A stretch of DNA of 64,000 bases from the NCBI GenBank assembly GCA_036346225.1, contig JARFIW010000494.1, forward strand, positions 620,001 through 684,000, read 5' to 3'. Under the pieces are notes generated by a model. That model saw only the letters and a list, made by a program, of their open reading frames with translations, was not told the DNA's origin and did not search any database. Every line of letters begins with the position of its first letter. The first letter of the stretch is position 1. The position numbers were made by a program, and so were the translations under genes. Source of the DNA: Platerodrilus igneus (Eukaryota; Arthropoda; Insecta; Coleoptera; Lycidae). This document shows, piece after piece, positions 24,561-35,338 of this stretch.

Positions 24561-24860
24561 AATTGAAGCTGTAAATATAATATGAGTTTTAATTTAAAGC
24601 TTTGAAAGTCTTGATATGAAATACTTTAGTGGTAAATAACTTTTAATATAAATTGCACTATATGATATAAATTACTAGGTGATCGATAATATTGTAGAGA
24701 TCATGCAAATTAATATAAATTAATAATTAATGCTTGTTTAGTTAATTCTAGTGCTTCGATATTAAGATAATTAAGAAGATAGCATCGTAGTGTTAAGAAG
24801 CTAGTATTTGTACTGTTAGTGATTAGTAATAAATAATTTTGTCTGGCATTAGGAAAATAA
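24560..24860. repeat. Dispersed repeat T, copy 1
   Basis: Resembles 54160-54400. Shared pieces include TGATATAAATTA, ATCGATA, AATTAAGAAGAT followed by AGC.T.GTAG, and AGTATTTGT.CTGTTAG, then AAATAA. It ends beside the ribozyme-like motif at 24918-24960. Confidence 0.55.
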
Positions 24861-24917
24861 TTCGAGCACAGTGGACGACAATTAATCTAATTGTTGGTTA
24901 TTTCGAAAAGAGAAAAA

Positions 24918-24960
24918 TCCAATTACCGGTTTCGATATTATTGCAGCTCGTCAGATTGGA
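24918..24960 (-). ncRNA. Hammerhead-ribozyme-like motif, type I topology
   Basis: On the minus strand the parts appear in hammerhead order. Stem I 5' strand is TCCAAT (24960-24955) and the core is CTGACGA (24954-24948). A 14-nt stem II region (24947-24934) and GAAA (24933-24930) follow. Then comes CCGG, giving a stem III of A-U, C-G, C-G with no loop, and the cleavage-site dinucleotide TA. The stem I 3' strand ATTGGA (24923-24918) pairs perfectly. Stem I extends outward through AAAGAGAAA/TTTCTCTTT after a small internal loop. Stem II is poorly paired here, so this copy is probably weak or dead. Very short stem III is known for hammerheads of Penelope-like elements. Confidence 0.55.
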
Positions 24961-25269
24961 CCATTTCTCTTTGCAAAACAACCAACAAAGAACTTGAAAT
25001 TATACACAAATCAAGGTATATTAAAATGTACAAAATGTGACTCATGCGCCCCCTATATTCGAATGTAAGCAACTAACTACCGGTACTTTTACAAGTCCTC
25101 GACATGATAGTATAGATGGCATTGTCAGACGAAATTTTAAAAATGAGTCAAAAGACAAGACGAAAAATAAACAAACAAATGGCAGTTTACCTACTTAACA
25201 ATGGCTAACCTTCTAAGAAAGTACTACACCCAATGCTAAATGAGGAAGTTCTCTTTCTTAAAAGGTCCG

Positions 25270-25690
25270 CTAATGTTAAGTAGCTAATAGGCCATTTCTT
25301 TGTTCGAACGACCACCGTTGAATTTCTGTATCATTTCATTGTATCGCTTGATATGTGTATGTTTTTGCCAGTCTTTCATATTGCAAAGCTTCCAGATATG
25401 CTTCTGATTCTGTGTAATCCTATGTACATGTTTCGCAGCAATGTCTAAGGATGTCTCTACCTGCTTATATATCATATGTCGATCTGCTAAAGGCATGTCA
25501 CATATAGCGTCGACATTCTTTGCGATAACAGGGGTATATGAACGATCTTCGCGAGCATCGTCTTCGAACGTTGGCCCTTCACGTTTCAATTCTGCGAAAT
25601 ATTAGTAATCATAGTTTTGGAGGGTACTTCATTCCCAAATAATGAAATAGCCTTCTCCACACATTGCAGTAACGTTCAGCCCTAGCGAAA
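25270..25690 (-). pseudogene. mariner (SETMAR-like) transposase N-terminal fragment
   Basis: From about 25690 down, CVEKAISLFGNEVPSKT matches the first helix-turn-helix. After a frameshift near 25590 come FKREGPTFEDDAREDR and DAICDMPLADRHMIYKQVE, then the second helix-turn-helix TSLDIAAKHVHRI. WQKHTHIKRYNEMIQKFNGG ends it before the catalytic core. The R.GRP-like motif is mutated (AREDRSY). This is a different mariner subfamily from the DUF4817-type copies. Confidence 0.7.
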
Positions 25691-26407
25691 ATAATATAGA
25701 ATAATCACTGGAAAATCACGAATCAAAGTTTCCATTTTTAACAAAAATAACTTTGATAAATTTTGTTGAAACAAAACCGCTAGGTTTGACATCGCATTGT
25801 CAACTGCTAACGCTGATAATATAAGGTGTACTAGATTCGCGAATTTTAGCAGTGATCCTCGTACGTTACACAACAAAACAAAATAAGAAACGATTAAAAT
25901 ATCGTCTAAAACGTAGCACTCCAAACCAAATTTTATTGTTTTTAATACAATGGTTTAATATTGTTATCAATGTAATCGAATATAAGGATCATTTCTACCC
26001 ATTGTCAAGCCCTAAACTAAATTCCTGTAATTCATTATAGATTCTTATTCAAGAGCCGTTATTATTCATATTTATACATTCAAGTGCGGATAGTAAAAAA
26101 AACAGAATAGTTAATAAGGTTCTTAAAATTCTACGTTTTATCTCATTCGAAATGAATGTAAATCATAGGTTCTAGGTTCCTTCTGTTACTTTGAAGATGC
26201 CAACTAAAAGTTTAAAAAAAGTTACACGTTCTCTGCAAGTACCGGGTTGAATAAATTATACATCAGAAGCAACATAAAAAGCTGTCATAATTTCTGTCAC
26301 ACAATTTATGATAAACGTCCAAAATTACAGCCTCTTACTTATACCATTGTTTATGTAAATTATTTTAAATTCAATTATAATGATTGTTAGAACTCTCATG
26401 CGATTGC
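25691..26407. other. AT-rich sequence, nothing recognised
   Basis: Short open frames only. Confidence 0.5.
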
Positions 26408-26417
26408 CATTAAACAC

Positions 26418-28322
26418 ATCATCACCATCATCATCATTAAATCTTCAGCCCTAGAACTGGTTCTTGGAAGCGTACCTACATTATTTTCTATTCTGAGCTA
26501 ACCTGCACATTTCCCTGAAATTTCCACATCTGTTTGCAATAGTCTAATCTAGGTCTACCTCTACCTCTCTTTTTCCTTTCTCAAATTCTAATATATGCTG
26601 CACTATTCCCTCGTGCCTCAGTATGCGCCCTAGCATCCCTTTGCTCCTATTTTTTACTGTTTTCCACATATTTGTTCTTTCCCTACCATTTCTAGTACCT
26701 CTTTGTTCTAAACTTTGTGTGTCCGTGATATTTTCATTATACGTCTGTAGCACCACATTTCAAAGGCTTCTATCTTTTCTTGTCCACGTTTCTCAACCTT
26801 GTACATACATATGTTTTCAATCGTTTTTTCTTACTATGTTTGTTTTGTTTTCGAATGTAGCAGCTGTTTTTCTTGTTAAGTACAGCACCGTCTTTTTGTA
26901 TCTTTTCCTTTTATTGTTTTCTAAAAATATACCCTATTTCACCTTTATTCAATGGTATGCGAAGGAGGTTAAGCAACTTGACGGCTCCCAAAATCCCCAC
27001 CACATAGACACTTACCGAATCAATAGTTTTCCAATTACTTCATTAAGACACTTAACATTTATTGGAAATATTGCAAAAGCAGTAACTAGTTGTTTACGAT
27101 AATCACGCGGTTTAAGTACAATTATTTGTTTCATCTTTAAGTTTCCGTCCCTTAACTGGTTAGACGCCTTACTCCATTGATTTCTATTTTGAGCTAGCCT
27201 ACACATTTCCCCGAAATTTCCACAATAGTCTAATCTAGGTCTACCTCTACCTCTCTTTTTTCCTATCTCTTCTTGTAATACATTCCGCACTATTTCCTCA
27301 TGTACCCTATCATACTATCTCTCCTATTTTTACCGTTTTCTACATATTCCTTTCTGCTCTTACCATTTATAGAACCTCTCTGTTCTTAACTTTGTCTGTC
27401 CATAACATATTCATCATACGTCTGTAGCACTACTTTTCAAAGGCTTCTATCTTCTTCCTGTCCGCTTCTTCTACAGTCTACGTTTCACAGCCGTACAGTA
27501 CCGTGCTCCACACATATGCTTTCAGCATTTTTTTCCTTGTTTTTATGTTTGTTGGCTTTGAACACAGTAGTTACTTTTTTTTGTTAAATGCAGAACGGTC
27601 TTGAGCTAGTCTTTGTTTATATCTCTTGCACTTTTCCCATTTTATGTTATTTGGCTTCCTAGGTTAGCAGAAATCCTTAACCACTTGTAAGTTGTCGTTT
27701 TGTATTTGTATTTTTGTTTTTCACTTATTTACCCCTCCTTTACATACTAGTACATTAGTTTTATTTTCGTTAATTTTCAAACCATATCCCTCTGTTAGTA
27801 CTGTTTCTATTTTATTAGGGACTGCGTCTAAGTCTTCTTTGTTAGATGCTAATACCGCTATATTATCTGTAAATCTAAGCATATCAATCGTTTGTCGCTG
27901 CATAATAAGTCCAAATGTCTTTCTGTATTTGACATTATTCATCAGGAATAGAATACACCCCTGTCTCACCTTTTTCCCAATGTTTACTTCTCAACGTTCC
28001 TGCTCTAATTATATTACAACTGTTTGCTTTTTGTATAAGCTATGTACTATCCGTCTATCCCTATAACTTGTTCCCATCTTTTTGAGTATTTCGAACATCT
28101 TTTCCCATTTTAAACGGTCAAATGCCTTTTTTCAAATCCACAAACCCTATATACACACTTTCTCCTTTTTCTAGCGTTTTCTCCATTATCATCCTTGAGG
28201 CTTACCGTGTTCTCATGTTTCGCCTAAACCCAAATTGATCTTCTCCTGGTATTTCTTAAATCCGTTTTTTCATTTGTCTTTCAACAATTCTAGTTCATAT
28301 TTTTGACACCAGTGCTGTCAGA
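26418..28322 (-). mobile_element. RTE-type LINE copy C, 10-bp TSD, simpler 3' end
   Basis: A minus-strand RTE copy, 5'-truncated in the RT fingers. CATTAAACAC at 26408-26417 and CATTAACCAC at 28323-28332 form a 10-bp target-site duplication with one mismatch. After the first C-terminal domain (about 27540-27170) there is only one 3' module (about 27010-26900). A second C-terminal region follows (26860-26540), still partly readable (NMWKTVKNRSKGMLGRILRH), then a GAT-rich tail at 26418-26437. This is the dimeric version of the design seen in A, B and D. Confidence 0.85.
27010..28322 (-). pseudogene. RTE reverse transcriptase pseudogene (copy C)
   Basis: The minus strand, mixed frames, reads RIVERQMKKR, GEDQFGFRRN, GFVDLKKAFDRLKWEKMFEI (palm A) and MGTSYRDRRIVHSLYKKQT. 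VRQGCILF then jumps to MNNVKYRKT, an in-frame deletion of about ten residues. The catalytic box is FTDN at 27862-27873, so the second Asp is lost. Thumb motifs KINENKTNVLVCK follow. The C-terminal domain is frame-broken but ends with GKKRGRGRPRLDYC and EMCRLAQNRNQW. Confidence 0.82.
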
Positions 28323-28639
28323 CATTAACCACGATAAAGTTATAATCAATTAACTACAAAATAACTAGGCGACTTCTAATATAAATGACTTTCATTTCTT
28401 ATGGTCCACGAACAAAGTCTTTTGGTTTGAGACATATTTATGGTGCCTTATACGATTTTTGGCAACCTTTTTAATTCTTTTTCCTCAAAATAACATGTCC
28501 TTCATCCACCGTTTCTCATCTTTCAACTTATTTTAACGAGTTACATTCTTATTTATTAAGAAATAAAAGAATAGATAAAACACATTAAAGGATAAGAGAA
28601 TTTAATAATAGTGGGAGGTTGTAATATTAATGTCGGTAA

Positions 28640-29494
28640 AGGAAGAGACTCAAATTATAGAAATACAAGGATTGTGCGAAAAATTAAAAAAGAACGGTGA
28701 GTAGTGTTAAAAAAAGTATCAACTTGTAATTAATTGCAAATATTTTTTTTCAAAAATCAGAACAAAAAATTATGTAAACAGAAGAGAGAAAGACAGAGCA
28801 AGAAACCGGATTGACTATATTATAGCAAACGAAGATATTGATCGCAACTTAGATAGGATAAAATGCTAAGTTTTAAAAACAACAAAATGATCTGGGTCAA
28901 ACACGTGAAATTTAGAGAAACTGTAAGAAGAAATATGGAATATTTTCCAGAAATACGAAAAACACAACTATTAGACAAGAAATTTACGAATCGTCTTGCC
29001 TGAAATAAAGAGTTGATAAAAAAGGCGTATTCAAATTTATTGTTGATCGCAAGAAATACAAAACCTCGAAAAATGAGCTAGATAGTAGAATGGATAAACA
29101 ACTTTGAAACAGAATAATATGAAATGTAGGATAGCCAAGGAAGAATGAAGAGTGCATAGAAGTTGAAAGATAAATGATTGTTAGTCAATGAACAAAGAAT
29201 GTAGGAAAGAAAAAGAACACTGGGAACACTAAAACATGCACTAAAACTTAGTAAGTAACGATATAGAACGATTATTTAGCATATTAATGCTCAATACCGA
29301 GATGAGTTTAAAGCTTTACGTACAAGAAAAATAAGAAGACGTTGAGATGGACTAAAACGACGATCCCATTTTAAAATCGGATTCCAAAAGAGCATTAAAA
29401 GATTCTAATATCGATAAAGCAGTAGAAACACATGCTATGCCTGCGATATTATTAAAACTTTCAGGGGAAATAGCATAAAATAAACTCTTCAGGT
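28640..29494 (+). pseudogene. Old RTE-like LINE relic, 5' part
   Basis: The plus strand in broken frames shows RNRIDYIIANEDIDRNLD (endonuclease C-terminus). Later comes a linker matching the RTE fingers approach: DSKRALKDSNIDKAVETHAM and LLKLSGEIA, ending NKLFR at the LTR junction. It continues at 30171 as FVSYI. It is more diverged than copies A-E. Confidence 0.6.
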
Positions 29495-30166
29495 TGTTAC
29501 GCCTGTGGCGCACAAAGCTTTCGTTTTATTATTATTACGAGTAAGAGATTTTTGAATCCAAGAAGGATCAGTTTTTCTGATCCTTAATTTAAGTGTAAAG
29601 TGTGTGTTCATAGCTTCTTACGAATCAGAGGTGAATAACCCCAAATTTATTACGTGCATTCCTGACAAGCACGCATTTTTCTACGTCTTAAACAAAGTGT
29701 GCTTATTACGTTTAGCCAATCAGAAGCGTTGCATGGAGGGGATACCAACAAGTTCGGTGGGAACTACACGTTTTAAAACAATGAACTTGATTACCGTCTA
29801 TCGAAAAAATACCGATGTAAAAAACGCGGATGCATGTTAATTCCGGGCGAAGTGTTTCTTTTGCATCCTTTACCTGTCCAATTGTCTTAATCAATATCTA
29901 GCGTTCCTCAAAGGCGTAGGTTAATCGCACTTTACCGCCAGATCTATGTTAACATAAGAAACCTAATCGCACGCCACCCGGATCCACCTGAGGACGAGCA
30001 AAGGGTGTCTTTGACTTCAGATATTAAACAGCAAAGCCCTTGGCTTACTTATAATTGTTTTATACCCGTTTGACGGCAATAATTGTAGCCAAATTTGGGG
30101 AGTTATAAATTACGCCTGGGTTAATCGAAATAATTGACGTCAGCGAAGAAAAAGTAGTGAGTAACA
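29495..30166. mobile_element. Solo LTR, 672 bp, TG...CA with 4-bp TSD
   Basis: The element begins TGTTACGCC and ends GAGTAACA. AGGT flanks it at 29491-29494 and 30167-30170. Removing it with one AGGT restores the LINE reading NKLFR-FVSYI, which matches the RTE sequence ERLFQLVSYIY in copy D. A 4-bp duplication and TG/CA ends fit an LTR retrotransposon reduced to one LTR by recombination. No internal sequence remains. Two small open frames inside (29604-29840 + and 29712-29894 -) are not protein domains. Orientation was not determined. Confidence 0.85.
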
Positions 30167-30450
30167 AGGTTTGTTAGTTACATATGAAGAAAGACCGTTG
30201 AATTTTACAAAGTGATCTTTTAATTATACTACAAAAAAGTTAAATGTGAAGATTATTGAACAATTAGTCTCACATCGCATGCATCCAAGATGTTAACTCA
30301 CATTCTTTACAGAAGAATGGAAAGAATGGCCTTACAAGATTTTAAAAAGGCATTTAACAGCATCGAATGTAATAAGGTGTTTTTAAATATTGTAAAAATG
30401 TTTGAAATATAAAAACAGAAGAGGAGTAATTTGTTACGTACAGTTTTGGC
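30167..30450 (+). pseudogene. Old RTE-like LINE relic, 3' part
   Basis: Continues the LINE cut by the LTR: FVSYI, EFYKVIF, TISLTSHASKMLTHILYRRM (fingers) and, after a deletion, DFKKAFNSIECNKVFLNIVK (palm A). The sequence fades out after 30450. Confidence 0.65.
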
Positions 30451-31540
30451 ACCAGAACATCTAGCATATGATCTACAGAGAAACTAGGTGAAGTACCTTG
30501 CTAAACATTCGGCGTTTCGATAAAATACTGAAAACTTCAACTGTATCCACAAGAATGGTATATTAATCACGCCTCTAAGTAATTGCAATATCCTTTATTA
30601 TATCAAAGCTGGAAACTACTATATTTACATTTGTTGTGGAAACACCAGTGTATGTAACTTTTTATTCTATTGCAAAATTACGTTTAAACATAAGTACATA
30701 TAAACATTCTTAAACAAAAGTCAAATATATCAAAAATTACTTATCCTAATGGAAAACGTTTTCGGCGCACAAAATTACTTTCTAATTCCTTAAAACTAAT
30801 AACATGAATATACCATGGATACGTGTATAAGTTTATCCAGTTAAAAAAACTTCATAAGTGTACGGTTACTGTATGCAATAGGTCCAAAATTTTTATTATA
30901 AATGCCCGAGGGTGTAATTTGGTTGTAAATATCTTTAGAAACAACTATAATCAACTATGTCCAAGATTCAATTTATTTTAACTGAATTTTACCGAATTTT
31001 AACTGAAAGAAACAAATTATTCCTAAAAGTTAAACTCGCAAACCTTATAGAATATAATTCAAAACTCTATTAAATAATCACATTAATCAGTTAGATATCT
31101 TTTATTCAAAGGTTAATCGTACCTTTTCAAATTTGCATTTTATTTCTTGCAATAGTATTGAAGAAGTCCTCCACAAAAATTCCTTCCCTTCATACAAGAA
31201 AACGAAATCATCTTTGGCAGAATTCAGAAAAATAAATTAAGACTGAAAATTGAAATTATTTTAGTTGTTTTTCTCTAACATATGTAAAATTATCTTACTG
31301 AAGCATTAACTTGAACCAACGTAAGGATTTTTCATTTCCGAAATCAGCGTAATTTAGTGTGCGAACCCTCTCCGTTCCGACGTTCCAACGTTATACATGT
31401 TTAATCAAAACAAATAAATCATAAAACTGTAATGAATTAGCATACAAAGTAAGGAAGATATCATTTCTAACCTTAGAATCCCCATAATCAAATTGTCAAC
31501 CTTTGAGTATGAACAATATGGAAATAACCCTAACCCTGGC
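30451..31540. other. AT-rich sequence, nothing recognised
   Basis: No open frame of note and no repeat pattern recognised. Confidence 0.5.
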
Positions 31541-31559
31541 GGGATTTAGCAATACAGAA

Positions 31560-32300
31560 ACTATTAAAGAAAATATGATTATGACATTTCAAAGGAACGT
31601 CATAAGGTTTTAACGCATTTCATGTGCAAAAACTACAAAATCTCCAAGAAAGCGATTGCCTCTTAAAGATACAATTTTGTCAATGGATTCGTGAAAACAG
31701 AGGATTGCTTAAATGCATTTTATTTACGGATGAAGTTCAATTTACTCGAGATGGAATCCATAAATACCACAATAATAATTAATGGTCGGACAAAAATCCC
31801 TATTCAGCGCAAGAACAAAATCTCCAATGTTTAATATTAATGTATGATCAAGCATTATAAATGATTAATTGTCCGATCCTTTCGTATTGGATGCGCGCCT
31901 TACTGGAAGATTATTTACAATTTTTGGAAGATAATTTAGAAGATATATTGGACGAAGTACTTTTGAATAATTCGACCACGTATTATCTTTCAACATGATG
32001 GAACGCCTCCTCATTATTCAAGTAAAGTATACAATTTTCTGAATACCTAATTCGGCGATCACTAGATTGGCATAGACGACCCGCACCCTTGGCAACCGAG
32101 ATCACCGGGTTTCACTTCCCTAATTTTTGTCTTTGGGGATGGATGAAGTCGTTAGTTTATGCTACGAAAGTGGACACTGCAGCGTTCATTAGAGCGGATC
32201 ATCGTTCACTAAAATTCACTCCCGATTCAATTTGTAAATGCATAAATAAGTGTATCAACGTGGGCGGTGGTATTTTCGAAAATTTGTTGTGAACTACCAT
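31560..32300 (+). pseudogene. Tc1/mariner-type transposase relic
   Basis: The plus strand shows FCQWIRENRGLLKCILFTDE, the first catalytic Asp region, then VQFTRDGIHKYHN and WSDKNP. LLEDYLQFLEDNLEDILDEV follows. A QHDGTPPHYSSKVYNFLNT reading near 31995-32045 is the second Asp motif. HPWPP-like sequence and FCLWGWMKSLVYATKVDT mark the C-terminus, where the third acidic residue is lost. Several frameshifts are present and no terminal repeats were found. Confidence 0.7.
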
Positions 32301-32594
32301 TAATCAAAGTATCTATGAATCAAATAAAAATCTGATTTGAACATATGGGTTTAATTCGCTTATTTCGGCATGTTAGGCATGTCAGAGAGGCAAGTTATTC
32401 GTATATATAAATTGGCAAGATTTGTGTAAAATTTGTTAAAAAGGTCCGGTAGATTTTTGCAGAAATTAGTTTCTGAAATTGCTACAATTCTGCTCTAAAG
32501 GTCTAAGACGACTGCTCAATTTGTCAATTTTTTCTTTCTTTATTATAGTCATATGTTTTTCGTGTTTTTATTTTGTTAACAATGCATGTCCAGG

Positions 32595-34250
32595 GAAATA
32601 AAACCGTATAGCAAAAATATAAAAGACGCGGGAGGAAACTTTATAGAAAATGTAGAGAAAGTGGGTAGATGGCAAGAATATATAAGGAATTTATATGCAG
32701 GAGAGGAATTAACAGCATTAGAACATGAATCAGACATTGAAAATGATGACTTGGGATATCCTATACTTAGAGATGAGTTTGAATTAGCATTAAAGGGTCT
32801 GAAAAATAGTAAGGCGCCCGGTACGGATAAGGTGCAAGCAGAAACTCTAAAAGCCGCTGGACAAGCAGTAACAGAACGTCTCTTCCAACTTGTAAGCTAT
32901 ATATATATGAGATAGACGAGATTCCCAAAGAATTCAAACGTAACATCATAGTAACTATACCAAAAAGAAAGGCGCGGATAGATGTGAAAATTTTCGAACA
33001 ATAAGTTTGACAGCACACGTGTCAAAAATATTAATTAGAATTGTACAAAAACTAATGAAAAAACGAGCTGAAGAAATACTAAGAGAAGATCAATTTGGAT
33101 TTAGGCGAAACGGGGGAACACGGGAGGCTATTTTAGCTCCGAGAGTGATAATGGGCAAAACAATAGAAAAAGGGGGTAGCGTGTATATTAGGGTTTATAG
33201 ATCTGGAAAAAGTATTCGACAATGTAAAATGGAAAAAGTGTCTGAAATACTCAAAAAGATTGGAATGAGTTATAGGGATAGACGAATAGTAAATAGCTTA
33301 TACAAAGAGCAAACAGCAGTAATAAAATTAGAGCAGGAACGTAGAAATGTAAACATTAGGAAAGGGGTGAGACAGGAATGTGCCCTATCCTCATTAATTT
33401 TTAACTTGTACATTAAAAAGGCAATGAATACTGTCAAATGCAAGAAGACATTTGGAATTACTATGCAGGGACAAAAACCTGGTATGCTTAGATTTGCAGC
33501 TGATATAGCGGTATTAGCATCTAGCAAGGAACAGTTAGAAGCTGCTCTTAATGAAATGGAAAAGGTTCTAATAGAGAGATACGGTATGAATATAAACCAA
33601 AATAAAGCTAAAGTACTAGTATGCAAAGAAGGGGAAAATAAATAAATTAAAAACCAGAATACAAATAGGTAACAAGAGCTTACAAGAGGTTAAGGATTTC
33701 TGCTACCTAGGAAGCCAAATAACGCAAGATGGGAAGAGCACAAAAGATATAAAACAAAGATTAGCACAAGGTCGTGCTACATTTAACAAGAAAAAGCGAA
33801 CACTGTGTTCAAAGACAACAAATATAGAAACAAGGAAAAGATTGCTTAAAACATATGTGTGGAGCACAGCACTGTACGGTTGTGAAGCTTGGACAGTGGG
33901 AGAAGCGGACAAGAAAACGGTAGAAGCCTTTGAAATGTGGTGCTACAGACGCATGATGAAGATATCATGGACAGACAAAGTTAAAAACGAAGAGGTACTA
34001 AAAATGGTAGGGGAAGAAAGAAACATGTGGAAAACGGTAAAAAATGGGAGAGATAGCATGATAGGCCACATACTACGGCATGAGGGAATATAGTGCGGAA
34101 TATATTACAAGCAGAGATAGGAAAAAAGAAAAATAGAGGTAGACCTAGGTTAGACTACTGCACACAGATAGTGAAAGATGTAGTATGTAGGAATTTCAAG
34201 GAAAATGTGTAGGCTATCTAAAAATAGAAATCAATGGAGGTAAGCATCCA
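32595..34250 (+). pseudogene. RTE reverse transcriptase pseudogene (copy D)
   Basis: Opens in the linker (SKNIKDAGGNFIENVEKVGR, WQEYIRNLYAGEEL) and fingers (LKGLKNSKAPGTDKVQAETL). From 33007 the main frame reads HVSKILIRIVQKLMKKRAEE and DQFGFRRNGGTREAI. The palm A region is altered (RVYRSGKSIRQ where FVDLKKAFD is expected). VRQECALSSLIFNLYIKKA follows. The catalytic box is FAAD at 33493-33504. The C-terminal domain at 33842-34093 is the best preserved here: FEMWCYRRMMKISWTDKVKN, ending GHILRHEGI, with RGRPRLDYC after a frameshift. Confidence 0.88.
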
Positions 34251-34424
34251 ATCAGACCCAAGATGGATAAACTAATGACAAAAAGGTGTCTGTACTTAAA
34301 CTTGATGATTATTATAAGCAACAACAAGTATTGGTTGGGCAATATTCTCCAATAATCTTAATTGTGTGAAAGGATTTACTGGAAAACTATTAATTCGGCA
34401 AATGCCTAAGTATTGAGGGATCTC

Positions 34425-34467
34425 GCAGCCACAGGCTGCTTAACCCCCTTCACTAAATCTCAGTGAA
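34425..34467 (+). ncRNA. Pair of conserved hairpins in RTE module U1 (copy D)
   Basis: Hairpin 1 (34425-34439) is GCAGCC-ACA-GGCTGC. Hairpin 2 (34449-34467) is TTCACT...AGTGAA. Copy A1 has GCAGCT/AGCTGC and TTCACCG/CGGTGAA at 4763-4777 and 4735-4753. The paired positions changed together in both stems. Likely a 3'-UTR structure used by the element. Confidence 0.6.
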
Positions 34468-35338
34468 ATTGGGCATACAATTAGAAAACAATAGAAGGGC
34501 AACCGAGCTGTATATAGACTGTGTGAGAATTTTAGGGAACTGTAGGTTAGCTCAGAACATAAATAAGTGCAGGTACGCGTCCAACCAGCTTTGAGACAGA
34601 AAACCTAATGACGAAAAAATAAGCGCAGATAAACCTGATGATTATTATAAACAACTACAGGTGTTGGTTGTGAAATATCTGCAACTAATGTTGACTGTGC
34701 GAAAAGATAAATTGGAAAAAATATTAAATCGTCAAATGTTCAAGTGCTGGGGGAACTTGGTAGCCACAGGCTGCTTACCCCCTTTCACAACCACTGAATG
34801 TCGGAGAAATAGGATATATAATTGTAAAACAATAGAAGGGGACCGAACTGCATCTAACAAGAAAGAACAGCGCCTATGATGAAAGACAACAAACAGAAAC
34901 AGGAGGAAAAGTGTTGAAAGCATATATGTGGAGCACAGCACAGTATGCCAATGAAATACGGGCAGTAGGAAAAGCAGACAAAAAACGGTAGCAGCCTTTT
35001 GGAATGTTGTGCGTCAGATGTATGAAGATGATAGCATGGACAGACAAAGTTAATAACAAATAGGTTACAGAAATAGTAGGTGAACAAGGATATCTGTGGA
35101 AAAAATAGAAGAAATAGAAAGGCAAAATACGTTCTAAGGCATTTTTGGGGAATATTGTGGAATATATTACAAGCAGAGATAAGAAAAAGAAGGTAGATGT
35201 AGACCTAGATCAGATAGTGATAGATGCAGACTGTACAAATTTCAGGGAAATGTGTAGGTTAGTTCAGAATAGGAAACAATGAGGGTACGCGTCTAACCAG
35301 TTCCAGGACTGAAGACCTAATGATGATGCATATCCAGG

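Larger units (their letters stand above)
32595..35325 (+). mobile_element. RTE-type LINE copy D, 2,731 bp composite, 13-bp TSD
   Basis: The clearest composite copy. It holds the RT with full C-terminal domain (to about 34250), module U1 (34300-34600), module U2 (34625-34860), a degenerate second C-terminal region (34900-35290) and a GAT tail. ATGCATGTCCAGG at 32582-32594 and ATGCATATCCAGG at 35326-35338 form a 13-bp target-site duplication with one mismatch, enclosing everything. The second C-terminal copy has in-frame stops that copies A, B and E share, so it was already non-coding in the master element. Confidence 0.9.

Noticed and set aside
26418..26437. ATG/CAT microsatellite as an independent repeat
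   Set aside because: It is the 3' tail of RTE copy C; the same tail ends copies A and D.
31528..31543. AACCCTAACCCT, telomere-like
   Set aside because: Only two repeats, and the insect telomere unit is usually TTAGG; chance.
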